Shown: positions 1-8,610, counted from the first letter of the stretch. The stretch is DNA of 64,000 bases from Staphylococcus ratti (GCF_020883535.1 NZ_CP086654.1:434001-498000), one strand, 5' to 3'. Numbers and translations are program-made. Notes: a model not told the origin generated them from the letters alone.

Positions 1-38
1 TACAATGAACCTAACATTATTGTGGATAGGTGATAAAT

Positions 39-1175
39 ATGACGACATGGGACAAAGCATTGACAGATTTACTCAAAAATCAAGGATTAGATGACAAAAA
101 ACAATTGGAAAAAGCATTCGAGACATTATTAAAAAGAGAAGAGCCTAATCAATTGATTCGCTTATTGGGAAATCCTACTGTAGATGAATTAAAGCAGCTA
201 TGTAAATCAAATCGTGTTAAAGGGTACTCAAATTTAAAAAAAGACGAAATTGTAAAGTTATTTGAGAAGTCGATTGTAACTAAGACCTATTTTAATACAG
301 AGATAGAAAAAATGGATGAAGATCAAAAACGACTATTCTTACAAACTTTAAATTTTAATGTTGTAGGCGAACCTGTTGAAAGTGACGTCACTTTCCCTAA
401 ATCGTATTTAATCTTTGAAACTGAACGAGATACTCAAGGGAAACATTTATTGTGGATTCCTCAAGAAATCATCGAGCGTGTGGAAAAATGGGTGAAACAA
501 CATAAGGAACTTATGCAACTGAAACAACAACAAGATTTGATTGAAGCGGCGACAAATTTATATGGTCTGTATTCTTTCTCCCAACTTCAACATTTATGTA
601 ATCAATATTTAGAAAAACATTATTCGTTATTGGATATACGTAAGCAACTGAATCGTTTAGGGCGTTTGATGCCTGAGACGATTAATTTTAGGGTGGGCGA
701 TGGTTTCATTACAAGTGTGGGGCTTGAAATTGAACCTAACGAATATGCATATTTTTTAAAAGATGCAAAATATTACGAACCAGATACATTGCAAGAGTTA
801 TTGTATTATCAAACACACGTGTTTGGAATAGATGAGCCAACATACTTTAATTTTGTTTCTTGGCTAGCCAAAAATATTAGAGAAGACAATCCATTCAATG
901 TTACAGGCGAGCAACTATCAGTAGAAATTTTAACGATGATGAAACATGCTGTTGAATATGAAATGGTTATAGACGTTATTTATTCACTTATCCAAGATGG
1001 CATTTTGCGTAAACGTGTTGAGCAAACAGCTCAAAATAAAGTGAAACCGGTTTATATGAAAATGCGTAATTGGGTGTACCATGGATACACATTTGAGGAA
1101 TATATGGCGCTTAAAGAACAAGAAGAGCGTCATAAACAAACGAATGTCATTGATTTTAATCAATATAAAAAATAG
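39..1175 (+). CDS. Hypothetical protein with SAP/Rho-N-like N-terminal region
   Basis: Soluble protein of 378 residues with no signal peptide or membrane segment. An in-frame GTG lies at 30, but the ATG at 39 has AGGTGA at 28-33 and is the likelier start. Residues about 45-75 (PTVDELKQLCKSNRVKGYSN then a Lys-rich helix) resemble the short helix-turn-helix folds of SAP or Rho-N domains, which often bind nucleic acid. The rest is helical and charged, with no catalytic motif I can name. A strong hairpin follows the stop, so the gene is probably transcribed alone. I do not recognise a function; a nucleic-acid-binding role is only an inference from the N-terminal similarity. Confidence 0.8.
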   Translation: MTTWDKALTDLLKNQGLDDKKQLEKAFETLLKREEPNQLIRLLGNPTVDELKQLCKSNRVKGYSNLKKDEIVKLFEKSIVTKTYFNTEIEKMDEDQKRLFLQTLNFNVVGEPVESDVTFPKSYLIFETERDTQGKHLLWIPQEIIERVEKWVKQHKELMQLKQQQDLIEAATNLYGLYSFSQLQHLCNQYLEKHYSLLDIRKQLNRLGRLMPETINFRVGDGFITSVGLEIEPNEYAYFLKDAKYYEPDTLQELLYYQTHVFGIDEPTYFNFVSWLAKNIREDNPFNVTGEQLSVEILTMMKHAVEYEMVIDVIYSLIQDGILRKRVEQTAQNKVKPVYMKMRNWVYHGYTFEEYMALKEQEERHKQTNVIDFNQYKK

Positions 1176-1202
1176 TGGTATGAATTTAAGAAGGTAGATA
1201 AG

Positions 1203-1266
1203 CACTTTCTTAGAAGTGGGGCTTCATATTAACATGAATTGTTGTCTCACTTTAGAAAGTGTTTTT
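1203..1266 (+). terminator. Rho-independent terminator after the SAP-like gene
   Basis: CACTTTCT at 1203-1210 pairs with AGAAAGTG at 1254-1261, the stem extends inward with a bulge, and a T-run follows from 1261. Confidence 0.7.
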
Positions 1267-1387
1267 TATATTTAGAATAGAATATTAATGTTATAGATGT
1301 AAGAATTGTCTGAAAAAGGTATCTTTTCAACTTGATTCGTGGTATAACATGTATAAGGTAAAAAAGGGGAGTAAAGGGGTGAATAGA

Positions 1388-1639
1388 ATGCTTAAACAAT
1401 TTCTATTCTTATTTATTGCTTTAGTGATTTCAACGAGTATTGCTGAAAACTATTTGATTGCAGGTACATGGCAATATCTCTTCATGCAGTCTCTTTCATT
1501 AAGCATTATCATCTTTTTTATTTATCATTTCATCGTGTTTACGGTTAGAGATAAACAAACGGATCAAGAAAAGGTAGAGCAAGTGTCATCGCCGCCGCGA
1601 GAATCCTTTAATTATAGACTTTTGAAAAAAGATAAATAA
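1388..1639 (+). CDS. Small two-helix membrane protein, unknown function
   Basis: About 83 residues from the ATG at 1388. A GTG at 1379 and an ATG at 1349 are in frame upstream. AAAGGGGTG directly before 1388 and GGGGAG before 1379 make either of these two better than 1349. Two hydrophobic stretches (FLFLFIALVISTSIA and about LSLSIIIFFIYHFIVFTV) should form a hairpin in the membrane, followed by a charged cytoplasmic tail ending in lysines. No recognised domain. It stands alone between terminators and converges on the serine dehydratase operon. Function unknown. Confidence 0.65.
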   Translation: MLKQFLFLFIALVISTSIAENYLIAGTWQYLFMQSLSLSIIIFFIYHFIVFTVRDKQTDQEKVEQVSSPPRESFNYRLLKKDK

Positions 1640-1642
1640 ACG

Positions 1643-1686
1643 AAATGAGGCTAGAATAAGTACTTGCACTTATTCTAGCCTCATTT
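1643..1686. terminator. Bidirectional terminator between convergent genes
   Basis: Perfect 19-bp arms at 1643-1661 and 1668-1686 around a 6-base loop, with A-run and T-run on the two sides. It serves the small membrane protein on plus and sdaAA on minus. Confidence 0.9.
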
Positions 1687-1697
1687 TTTATATTATA

Positions 1698-2597
1698 TTA
1701 CGAAAAGACTTGTTCTTGATTAGAGCTACCAAAGATTTTTTCTTTAATGGCTTGCCCTGTAGGTGTACCGGCTAAGCCGCCAATACCTGTTTCGCGAAGT
1801 GAGGCAGGTAAATTACGCCCAACTTTATCCATCGCCATAATCACTTCATCTACAGGAATGCGACTTTCGACACCTGCTAATGCTAGGTCTGCAGAGATAA
1901 GACCGTTTCCTGAACCAATGGCATTGCGCATAACACAAGGGATTTCAACTAATCCTGCCACAGGGTCACAGACAAGACCAAGCAAGTTACTGAGGCTAAT
2001 CGCAATAGCATGTCCAGCTTGTGCTGGTGAGCCTCCAAATGTTTCTACTGCAGCAGCTGCAGCAATCGCAGAAGCAGTACCTACTTCAGCTTGACACCCT
2101 CCCGTAGCGCCAGCAACTGAAGCATTATTGGCAATAATTAAGCCACACATAGATGCTGAGAATAAAAATTCAAGCATTTGTTGATTGTCGAGATTGTGTG
2201 TTTTTTCTAATTTGAATAATACACCCGGGATTGTACCCGAGGAACCTGCTGTCGGCGTTGCACAAATGATACCCATTGCTGCATTTACTTCATTTGTTGC
2301 AATAGCGCCTTGAACAGCAGAAATCATATCATGTCCAGAAAGTGCTTGATGTGTTTCATTGTATTTCGCAACTTTTATAGCATCTTGTCCTGTATAACCT
2401 GTGACACTTTTAACGCCTTCTCCCGTTGAACCTTTTTCCACGGCATCACGCATTGTATCTAAATTTTGTTGCATCATTTCAAGAACGGCATCACGCGAGA
2501 GGCCACGTGTTGTCATTTCATGTTCAATCATGATTTCTGAAAATGATTTTTTGTGTGTTTCAGCGTATTCAATTAATGCTTTCATTGAATCAAACAT
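1698..2597 (-). CDS. sdaAA: L-serine dehydratase, alpha subunit
   Basis: Iron-sulfur L-serine deaminase alpha chain (299 residues), which with SdaAB converts L-serine to pyruvate and ammonia in the cytoplasm. Family hallmarks are visible: the TPTAGSSGTIPG segment, ASVAGATGGCQAEVG, and LVCDPVAGLVEIPC, whose cysteines belong to the set that holds the oxygen-labile [4Fe-4S] cluster. The start is preceded by GGAGGA at good spacing. It is the last gene of a three-gene minus-strand operon, 15 bases after sdaAB. Pyruvate from serine can feed fermentation or respiration, and the cre-like sites upstream of the operon suggest carbon catabolite control. Confidence 0.95.
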   Translation of the reverse strand: MFDSMKALIEYAETHKKSFSEIMIEHEMTTRGLSRDAVLEMMQQNLDTMRDAVEKGSTGEGVKSVTGYTGQDAIKVAKYNETHQALSGHDMISAVQGAIATNEVNAAMGIICATPTAGSSGTIPGVLFKLEKTHNLDNQQMLEFLFSASMCGLIIANNASVAGATGGCQAEVGTASAIAAAAAVETFGGSPAQAGHAIAISLSNLLGLVCDPVAGLVEIPCVMRNAIGSGNGLISADLALAGVESRIPVDEVIMAMDKVGRNLPASLRETGIGGLAGTPTGQAIKEKIFGSSNQEQVFS

Positions 2598-2612
2598 GTC
2601 GATTCCTCCAGA

Positions 2613-3290
2613 CTATTGTATATATGAGAATTGTAAATTCGTATATTTTTGACGTACTTCTTCTAATAATTCAGGTTTGATTGCTTTATTTAAATGTAAG
2701 GCAAGTAAACAACGATTTTGGCTCATCGTTTTTATTTCTTCATTGATGTCGACATTTTTTTCGACTAGATCATTGATTAAGTGGTTAATTTGTGACATAC
2801 CGCATTCACCATCAATAACGAGTAAATTTGGGGTATGCGAAAGTAAAATACACATATCATTGACATGAATGCTTTTCACTTTAAAAGCGCCACCGCCAAT
2901 TGAAATACCATTAAGTTCTACATGTCGGTCACCTTTATCTACAATGATTAAGGCGCAGTTAGGGTGTTCTCCAAGGCTAGCACCTTTTTCTTCGATAAAC
3001 TCAAAAGGAATACCTTGATCACGAGCGATTGTAGTAGAAGTTTTAATACGTGAATCGAACGTACTGAAACCGAGCAAGCCACCAATGATTGCTAAATCTG
3101 TTCCATGGCCTTTATGCGTTTCAGCAAAAGATTCATAATAATGAACGCGAATTTTGTCTGGTGTATCGCCTAAAACAGCTCTTGCAGCTTGTCCGATTTT
3201 TACTGCACCTGCAGTGTGTGAACTAGAAGGTCCCATCATAACTGGACCGATGACGTCAAATGCACTTTGATAATCTTTTGTACGTGCCAT
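2613..3290 (-). CDS. sdaAB: L-serine dehydratase, beta subunit
   Basis: Beta chain (225 residues) of the two-subunit iron-sulfur serine dehydratase. The N-terminal family signature DVIGPVMMGPSSSHTAGA is clear. The C-terminal part, from about residue 145, has the pattern of an ACT-type regulatory fold (NLLVIDGECGMSQINHLIND). The start is supported by AAAGGAG about ten bases upstream. It lies 14 bases after the PfoR-like gene and 15 bases before sdaAA, so all three are probably co-transcribed. Splitting the enzyme into alpha and beta chains is normal in Gram-positive bacteria. Confidence 0.95.
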   Translation of the reverse strand: MARTKDYQSAFDVIGPVMMGPSSSHTAGAVKIGQAARAVLGDTPDKIRVHYYESFAETHKGHGTDLAIIGGLLGFSTFDSRIKTSTTIARDQGIPFEFIEEKGASLGEHPNCALIIVDKGDRHVELNGISIGGGAFKVKSIHVNDMCILLSHTPNLLVIDGECGMSQINHLINDLVEKNVDINEEIKTMSQNRCLLALHLNKAIKPELLEEVRQKYTNLQFSYIQ

Positions 3291-3304
3291 AATTTATCGC
3301 TCCT

Positions 3305-4336
3305 TTAATTCATTTGTTTATCGAGTTTAGGTGTATTGAAGTTTAAACCGATTTGTTTTTTGTTGATAAATGTACCAATAATGTAACCTAGGATAATACT
3401 AATAATTGCAACAACAACGATAGTAATTACAGTACTTGTTGCATCATTAAAGCCTAAAGCGACAATTGGTCCGGCAATTGGTGTGGCCATACCAGGTTGG
3501 TTAACAACAATTCCCATATATGTGACAAATAGGCCATTAACCATGCCAACAATTGCATTCGTACCATAGAGTTGGAGTGGGTATTTTGCGATGATGTCAA
3601 TTTGAGTAAGTGGTTCTATGGCTACTGCGAAAGCTTTACCAGGATTACCGATTTTTAATTTTCTAAACATAACAAAGTTAACGAATGAGCTACCCATACA
3701 ACCTAGTGCACCAATCGCCATTGGAATACCAGTTAAGCCAAGTAAGCTTGTGAAAACCATTGAGCTTAAAGGTGTCATACCTACTACAGGTACGATAGCG
3801 CCAATTACAAGGGCTAAAGCGTATGGATTATTGTCTCCTACTGCTGTTACAGCAGTACCAATTTGTTTAAGGACAGCGATAACACTAGGTGAAACGATAG
3901 AAGCAATACCGTAAGTAATCGCTGGTGAAAGTAAAATAACGACGATAAGATCGAGACCTTCAGGCACTTTCTTTTCTAAATATTTAAGACCAAAAGCGAC
4001 AAAGTAAGCTGCGATAAATGCTGGTAATAATTTAAAGTCAAAAAGCACAAGGCCTGTTAATACTGCGAATACTGGATTCACGCCAAATTTTAAACATGTT
4101 AAGATACCTACTGCGACACCACTTAAGCTCCCTGCGATTTCCCCGAGTTTTGTAAAATATTCAATATGGAACACGCCACCAATCGCATATTTTAAGAACG
4201 CTTCAGGTAAAAACGTAGCACAAGCGGCACCCGATAATGCTTGTAAACTGACTTTGCCGTTTGGGGCGAATTTTAAAAACAAAGTCATGGCAAGTAAAAC
4301 CACGAGTAATGTTCCAATACCTAAAATAAAATCCAT
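3305..4336 (-). CDS. PfoR-like / PTS EIIC type-2 membrane protein
   Basis: Polytopic membrane protein of 343 residues with about nine or ten hydrophobic segments and short glycine-rich loops. It matches the family named after PfoR, once proposed as a regulator in Clostridium perfringens and now grouped with PTS EIIC-type proteins. No EIIA or EIIB partner, and no phosphorylatable His or Cys domain, is encoded nearby, so ordinary PTS transport is doubtful. As first gene of the operon with sdaAB-sdaAA it may import or sense serine or a related substrate; this is inference from context. A second relative lies at 5169-6185 in the opposite orientation. GAGGAAAG precedes the start. Confidence 0.8.
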   Translation of the reverse strand: MDFILGIGTLLVVLLAMTLFLKFAPNGKVSLQALSGAACATFLPEAFLKYAIGGVFHIEYFTKLGEIAGSLSGVAVGILTCLKFGVNPVFAVLTGLVLFDFKLLPAFIAAYFVAFGLKYLEKKVPEGLDLIVVILLSPAITYGIASIVSPSVIAVLKQIGTAVTAVGDNNPYALALVIGAIVPVVGMTPLSSMVFTSLLGLTGIPMAIGALGCMGSSFVNFVMFRKLKIGNPGKAFAVAIEPLTQIDIIAKYPLQLYGTNAIVGMVNGLFVTYMGIVVNQPGMATPIAGPIVALGFNDATSTVITIVVVAIISIILGYIIGTFINKKQIGLNFNTPKLDKQMN

Positions 4337-4372
4337 AAACTTTCCTCTTCTCTATCAAAATTTAATTTTTTT

Positions 4373-4384
4373 ATAAGCGCGCTT
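4373..4384. promoter_or_regulatory. 12-bp palindrome before the serine dehydratase operon (cre-like)
   Basis: TAAGCGCGCTTA is a perfect palindrome about 37 bases upstream of the PfoR-like start. Its centre resembles the CcpA cre core. Binding is an inference. Confidence 0.4.
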
Positions 4385-4412
4385 AATTTCCAAATCAAAT
4401 ATTAGACTTTTT

Positions 4413-4426
4413 TGTAAGCGTATGCA
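4413..4426 (+). promoter_or_regulatory. Second cre-like site before the serine dehydratase operon
   Basis: TGTAAGCGTATGCA matches the cre consensus TGWAANCGNTNWCA at 12 of 14 positions, about 77 bases upstream of the operon start. Two such sites together make CcpA control plausible. Confidence 0.4.
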
Positions 4427-4629
4427 ACCGCATAATAACGGGAATTGAAAGGGCTTTAATCATTGCAGACACTTTTAATAAAAAAATTATATAGATTGTG
4501 AAAATATCTTTTTGCAAAACCTTGTGATACCGCAACGCTTCGACGCTTCTTCACATTAAAGTGTTAAAATATTTGTGTATTAATTGCCAAAATGACATCT
4601 TTGTGAAATTAAAAAGTTTTAATAATGAG

Positions 4630-4644
4630 AATTTTCTGAAAGGG
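4630..4644. promoter_or_regulatory. CodY-box-like sequence
   Basis: AATTTTCTGAAAGGG matches the CodY motif AATTTTCWGAAAATT at 12 of 15 positions. It lies in the gap between two divergent PfoR/EIIC-like genes. Real binding is unproven. Confidence 0.3.
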
Positions 4645-5035
4645 ATAAAATTCCAAATAAGAGTAAAAGGTGATGGGTTGGGTTTGAGAGATGAAACAAT
4701 AGTAGGAGATTGTGAACACGTAAAATCACTGTTATAGGAAAAACATGTATAGAGGTTTTTCTAATGTTTGTCAGCACCCATTATGAAGTTTACGTAGGTA
4801 GAACTAAGGTCTTAGATGAAAAACGTTCTTATGTCCGATGTAGAATGATAAGGTAAAGGTTATAGTATGTATAGAACAGTTAATAAAAATGAATTCCCAA
4901 TCCTAACTGTTCAATCCCAATTAAGATAAAACATACACCCCTAAAGCAATACTAGAAGACCTCCTTAAATAGTAGAAGTAGGACTAAAGTTGATTGAAAA
5001 GCGTACTGTGGACCCCACACAGTACGCTTTTATTT
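4640..5035 (+). other. Long non-coding gap with an orphan terminator: possible small RNA
   Basis: The 832-base stretch from 4337 to 5168 has no convincing reading frame. It contains a 9-bp inverted repeat (GAACAGTTA at 4871-4879, TAACTGTTC at 4901-4909) and then a strong terminator at 4997-5036 with no gene before it on the plus strand. This could be the 3' end of a small RNA or of a decayed gene. I see no start codon with a good ribosome site. Confidence 0.3.
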
Positions 5036-5036
5036 T
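4997..5036 (+). terminator. Orphan rho-independent terminator
   Basis: Perfect 14-bp arms at 4997-5010 and 5018-5031, 7-base loop, then a T-rich tail. No annotated gene lies upstream on this strand for 5 kb except those already terminated. Confidence 0.85.
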
Positions 5037-5168
5037 TTATTCAGAAAAAGTACTTTGTGTAGTTGGACTTTAGAAAAATAGAAAGGTGAACGATGTAACA
5101 GAGTGTTCTGTGGTAATATAAAATTTGTACGGAAGCGAGACAAATTTTACAACAAGGAGAAAGTGAAC

Positions 5169-6185
5169 TTGAAAAAATTATTGCATCGTTGGTTTATAGA
5201 AGGCTTAAGTTTCATGACATTAGGTTTATTTTGCTCTTTAATCATCGGCTTGATTTTAGAGACTATTGGTAAACAAACGTTATTTCCAGAGTTAAATCTA
5301 GGCTTTTTGGTGGAAATTGGAAACGTGGCTAAAGGTTTAACTGGTGCAGCGATTGGAGCTGCGATGGCTTATGGCTTTAAGTGTAAGCCTTTAGTTGTTT
5401 TTTCAGCATTAATTGTAGGAATGATGGGTTATGACACATTTGCAGGAGGCGCAGTGGGGGCGTTTCTTGCGACGCTTGTTGTAGTAGAACTCAGTCGTTT
5501 TTACGCAGGTAAAACGAAAATCGATATTATTGTGACGCCTCTTTTGACGCTCATCATAGGTGGAGCAATAGCTAAATTTCTAGGTCCTATTTTAAATGAA
5601 CTGATGAAAGCGATTGGCTCTGTGATTATCGTAGCTACAGAACAACAGCCCTTTGTTATGGGAATCATAGTAGCAGTAATATTTGGGCTCTGTTTGACGG
5701 CACCTATATCCAGTGCGGCACTGGCACTAATGCTAGATTTGTCAGGTGTGGCAGCAGGTGCAGCCACGATTGGTTGTGCATGTCAAATGGTCGGATTTGC
5801 AATGATGGGTTATAAAGACAATGGCATAAGTGGTGTGATTTCGATTGGAATAGGGACAAGTATGTTACAAGTACCTAACATTATTTTAAAACCGGTCTTA
5901 CTTATTCCACCTACACTTGCAAGTGCAGTGATTGCACCTATCATGACGCTTTTCTTTCCGATGACGAATAATGCAGCAGGCGCAGGAATGGGTACAAGTG
6001 GTTTTGTAGGCCAAATTATGACCATACATACTATGGGGAGCTCAATCGAAACTTGGATTTTAATAGGTGTCTTTCATTTTGTGTTGCCAATTATCGTAAC
6101 AGGTTTAATTTATTATTTTATGAAGCAGCGCCAAATGATCCAACCAGGAGATCAAACTTTAAGAACAGTAGAAGCAAGAAGTTAA
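5169..6185 (+). CDS. PTS EIIC type-2 / PfoR-like membrane protein, second copy
   Basis: About 338 residues. The longest frame begins at 5103, but AAGGAG at 5154-5159 points to the TTG at 5169 (nine bases); the GTG at 5163 is too close. The protein has about nine membrane segments with glycine- and alanine-rich turns (GLTGAAIGAAMAYGF, MTNNAAGAGMGTSGF), the layout of the PfoR/EIIC-2 family shared with the protein at 3305-4336. No PTS phosphotransfer domains are present or nearby. pnuC starts 18 bases downstream, so the two are likely co-transcribed. The substrate cannot be read from the sequence. Confidence 0.75.
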   Translation: MKKLLHRWFIEGLSFMTLGLFCSLIIGLILETIGKQTLFPELNLGFLVEIGNVAKGLTGAAIGAAMAYGFKCKPLVVFSALIVGMMGYDTFAGGAVGAFLATLVVVELSRFYAGKTKIDIIVTPLLTLIIGGAIAKFLGPILNELMKAIGSVIIVATEQQPFVMGIIVAVIFGLCLTAPISSAALALMLDLSGVAAGAATIGCACQMVGFAMMGYKDNGISGVISIGIGTSMLQVPNIILKPVLLIPPTLASAVIAPIMTLFFPMTNNAAGAGMGTSGFVGQIMTIHTMGSSIETWILIGVFHFVLPIIVTGLIYYFMKQRQMIQPGDQTLRTVEARS

Positions 6186-6203
6186 ACACAAGGGGCTGGT
6201 GAC

Positions 6204-6983
6204 GTGATTTTAAATGACTTTAAAGGTTTTTCTTTATACGAAAAATGGTTTTTTAGTGTTTTTATGTGCTTACAGCTTTTTGTCTTTGTTTTACCGTTAT
6301 GGGTAGGTGAAGCGCAAGGTATCGGAATGGAAGGGGTTTTAAATCTTATCGCAAGTATTTCAGGCGTGGCTTGTGTGTTTATGGCAGCTAAAGGGCGCAT
6401 TTCAACTTACTTTTTTGGAATAATTCAGGTATGTACCTACGGCTACCTTAGCTTTAAAGCCCATTTTATGGGAGAAGTAGGAATGCAAGCGGTTTTTCTT
6501 ATCTTTCAATTTATTGGTTTTGCAGTATGGATTCGTCATATGAAAAAAGATTCATCTGCGACAGAAATGTTTGTTAAAGAAGTGGATGCGAGAGGACTAA
6601 CTGCTAAAACATGGATGATAACGGTAGTTACAACGCTAATTATCTATTTTGGTCTCGTCATGTTATTACATGCTTTAACGGGTGATTTTTATGCGCAACA
6701 CCCGTGGGTTGATGGTGCTTCAACGGCACTTTCTATTGTAGGTCAAATATTAATGACGCTTCGCTTTAAAGAACAGTGGTTTTTTTGGATAGCCGTCAAT
6801 GTGATTTCCATCATTTTATGGGGACAAGCTTTTTATGATGCAATTCAAACGCACGCAATTTCTTATGGCGCAGTAGCTATGATTTTAATGTGGCTCGCAT
6901 TTTTAATTAACAGTATTTATGGTTATATTCAATGGCGTCAAAACCAGCAGCGCCAATTAGAAAGTTTAAATACACACGTTTGA
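6204..6983 (+). CDS. pnuC: Nicotinamide riboside transporter PnuC
   Basis: Membrane transporter of 259 residues for uptake of the NAD precursor nicotinamide riboside; PnuC proteins work by facilitated diffusion with trapping by a cytoplasmic kinase. Several membrane helices are visible. The family pattern includes the NLIASISGVACVFMAAKGR segment near residue 50, tryptophan-rich helices (WVDGASTALSIVGQILMTLR, KEQWFFWIAVNVISIILWG) and a final INSIYGYIQWRQ helix. The GTG start at 6204 has AGGGG eight bases upstream. It follows the EIIC-like gene by 18 bases. No riboswitch-like leader is obvious. The product is assigned with high confidence and the operon link more loosely. Confidence 0.9.
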   Translation: MILNDFKGFSLYEKWFFSVFMCLQLFVFVLPLWVGEAQGIGMEGVLNLIASISGVACVFMAAKGRISTYFFGIIQVCTYGYLSFKAHFMGEVGMQAVFLIFQFIGFAVWIRHMKKDSSATEMFVKEVDARGLTAKTWMITVVTTLIIYFGLVMLLHALTGDFYAQHPWVDGASTALSIVGQILMTLRFKEQWFFWIAVNVISIILWGQAFYDAIQTHAISYGAVAMILMWLAFLINSIYGYIQWRQNQQRQLESLNTHV

Positions 6984-7000
6984 AAAGAAATGTAAAATTT

Positions 7001-7018
7001 TTGTGAATGTTTTAACAT
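7001..7018. promoter_or_regulatory. Rex-like site before the DASS symporter gene
   Basis: TTGTGAATGTTTTAACAT has a perfect left half of the Rex consensus TTGTGAAWWWWTTCACAA and a degenerate right half. It lies 66 bases before the start at 7084 and has the same two half-sites as the sequence before narG. Confidence 0.45.
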
Positions 7019-7083
7019 AATAGTATGCATAGCCTCTTTTATTGATACACTTAGGGTGATTAAAATAAAAGGGGTTGTTTTTC

Positions 7084-8610
7084 ATGACAACAGCTAAAAA
7101 AACTCAAAAAAAAGCGACGTTTAAACCGTTTTGGTTTGCGTTAAGCTTTGTCGCATTAATTATTATTTTACTTTTACCTTCGTCGGACAGTTTACCGGTG
7201 ATGGCGAAATGTGCATTAGCTATACTTGCTTTTGCGGTAATTTTATGGGTGACGGAAGCGGTAAGTTATCCTGTTTCTGCGACAATGATTGTTGTATTAA
7301 TGATTCTCTTACTTGGGTTTAGCCCGGTACAAAATTTAACAGAATCATTAGGCAATCCAAAGATTGGTAAAGATGTGTTAAGTGGTTCGGATATGTTAGG
7401 AACGGCGAATGCACTGAAACTTGCGTTTAGTGGTTTTGCAACTAGCGCTGTCGCGCTTGTAGCAGCTGCCTTATTTTTAGCAACAGCCATGCAAGTGACA
7501 CAACTGCATAAACGATTGGCTTTATGGGTGTTATCTTTAGTCGGTAATAAAACAAAGCGTATCGTTATTGGTGTGATTCTTGTTTCTATCATTTTGGCGT
7601 TCTTCGTACCGTCTGCAACGGCAAGAGCAGGAGCCGTTGTTCCAATTTTACTTGGCATGGTAGCGGCTTTTGGTGCTTCTAAACAAAGTAAATTAGCAGC
7701 TTTATTAGTTATTACTGCTGTTCAAGCGGTCTCCATATGGAACATTGGGATTAAAACAGCAGCGGCACAAAATATTGTTGCTGTTAATTTCATTAATGGA
7801 CAGCTTGGGCATGACGTTTCGTGGGGCGAATGGTTTTTATATGCTGCACCGTGGTCAATTATCATGTCAATAGTACTGTATTTCATCATGTTAAAAGTGA
7901 TTCCGCCAGAACAAACGGAAATTGAAGGCGGCAAAGAACTGGTACAAAAGCAATTAAAATCGCTTGGACCAGTGTCAGGGAAAGAATGGCGACTTATCAT
8001 TATTTCGTTAGCATTACTGTTATTATGGTCTACTGAGAAAGTATTGCACCCTATTGATTCTGCATCGATTACATTGTTAGCACTAGCAATTATGTTAACG
8101 CCAAAAATTGGTGTAATGAGTTGGAAAGAAGCAGAAAGTAAAATTCCTTGGGGAACGATTATCGTATTCGGTGTCGGTATCGCTTTAGGTAACGTATTAC
8201 TTCAAACGCATGCAGCACAATGGCTCAGTGATAAAACTTTTGGCTTGATAGGTTTACAACACATGCCAATCATAGCGACAATTGCTTTAATTTCATTGTT
8301 CAATATTTTGATTCACCTTGGGTTTGCAAGTGCAACGAGTTTAGCGTCTGCGTTAATTCCAGTATTTATTTCATTAACGATGACATTAGATTTAGGTGAG
8401 ATGGCTATCGGGTTTGTGTTGATTCAACAATTTGTCATTAGTTTTGGCTTTTTATTACCTGTAAGTTCGCCGCAAGGCATGTTGGCGTATGGTACAGAAA
8501 CATTCACTGTAAAAGATTTTCTTAAAGCAGGGATCCCAATTACTGTAATAGGTTATATTTTAGTTATTATTTTAAGTATGACTTATTGGCAATGGCTTGG
8601 GTTATTATAA
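7084..8610 (+). CDS. DASS/SLC13-family sodium:anion symporter
   Basis: Polytopic membrane protein of about 508 residues. The longest frame starts with a TTG at 7075, but the ATG at 7084 sits nine bases after AAAAGGGG. The N-terminus is lysine-rich and cytoplasmic. SATARAGAVVPIL and the later VSSPQGMLAYGTE segment correspond to the two family signature regions that shape the sodium and carboxylate sites in DASS transporters (citrate, succinate, malate, 2-oxoglutarate or sulfate). The exact anion cannot be told. A Rex-like site upstream suggests redox control, which would fit a C4-dicarboxylate or citrate substrate; this is inference. Confidence 0.85.
   Translation: MTTAKKTQKKATFKPFWFALSFVALIIILLLPSSDSLPVMAKCALAILAFAVILWVTEAVSYPVSATMIVVLMILLLGFSPVQNLTESLGNPKIGKDVLSGSDMLGTANALKLAFSGFATSAVALVAAALFLATAMQVTQLHKRLALWVLSLVGNKTKRIVIGVILVSIILAFFVPSATARAGAVVPILLGMVAAFGASKQSKLAALLVITAVQAVSIWNIGIKTAAAQNIVAVNFINGQLGHDVSWGEWFLYAAPWSIIMSIVLYFIMLKVIPPEQTEIEGGKELVQKQLKSLGPVSGKEWRLIIISLALLLLWSTEKVLHPIDSASITLLALAIMLTPKIGVMSWKEAESKIPWGTIIVFGVGIALGNVLLQTHAAQWLSDKTFGLIGLQHMPIIATIALISLFNILIHLGFASATSLASALIPVFISLTMTLDLGEMAIGFVLIQQFVISFGFLLPVSSPQGMLAYGTETFTVKDFLKAGIPITVIGYILVIILSMTYWQWLGLL

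Noticed and set aside
1747-2094. Plus-strand reading frame opposite sdaAA
   Set aside because: Antisense shadow of a well-supported gene; composition mirrors sdaAA codons.
4817-4849. Short frame starting ATGAAAAACG in the 4.3-5.2 kb gap
   Set aside because: Only ten codons and no ribosome site.
5103-5168. Longest-frame start of the second EIIC-like protein
   Set aside because: Added residues are charged and lack a ribosome site; TTG at 5169 fits better.
7131-7322. Out-of-phase frame inside the DASS symporter gene
   Set aside because: Fully nested in a clear gene, no ribosome site.
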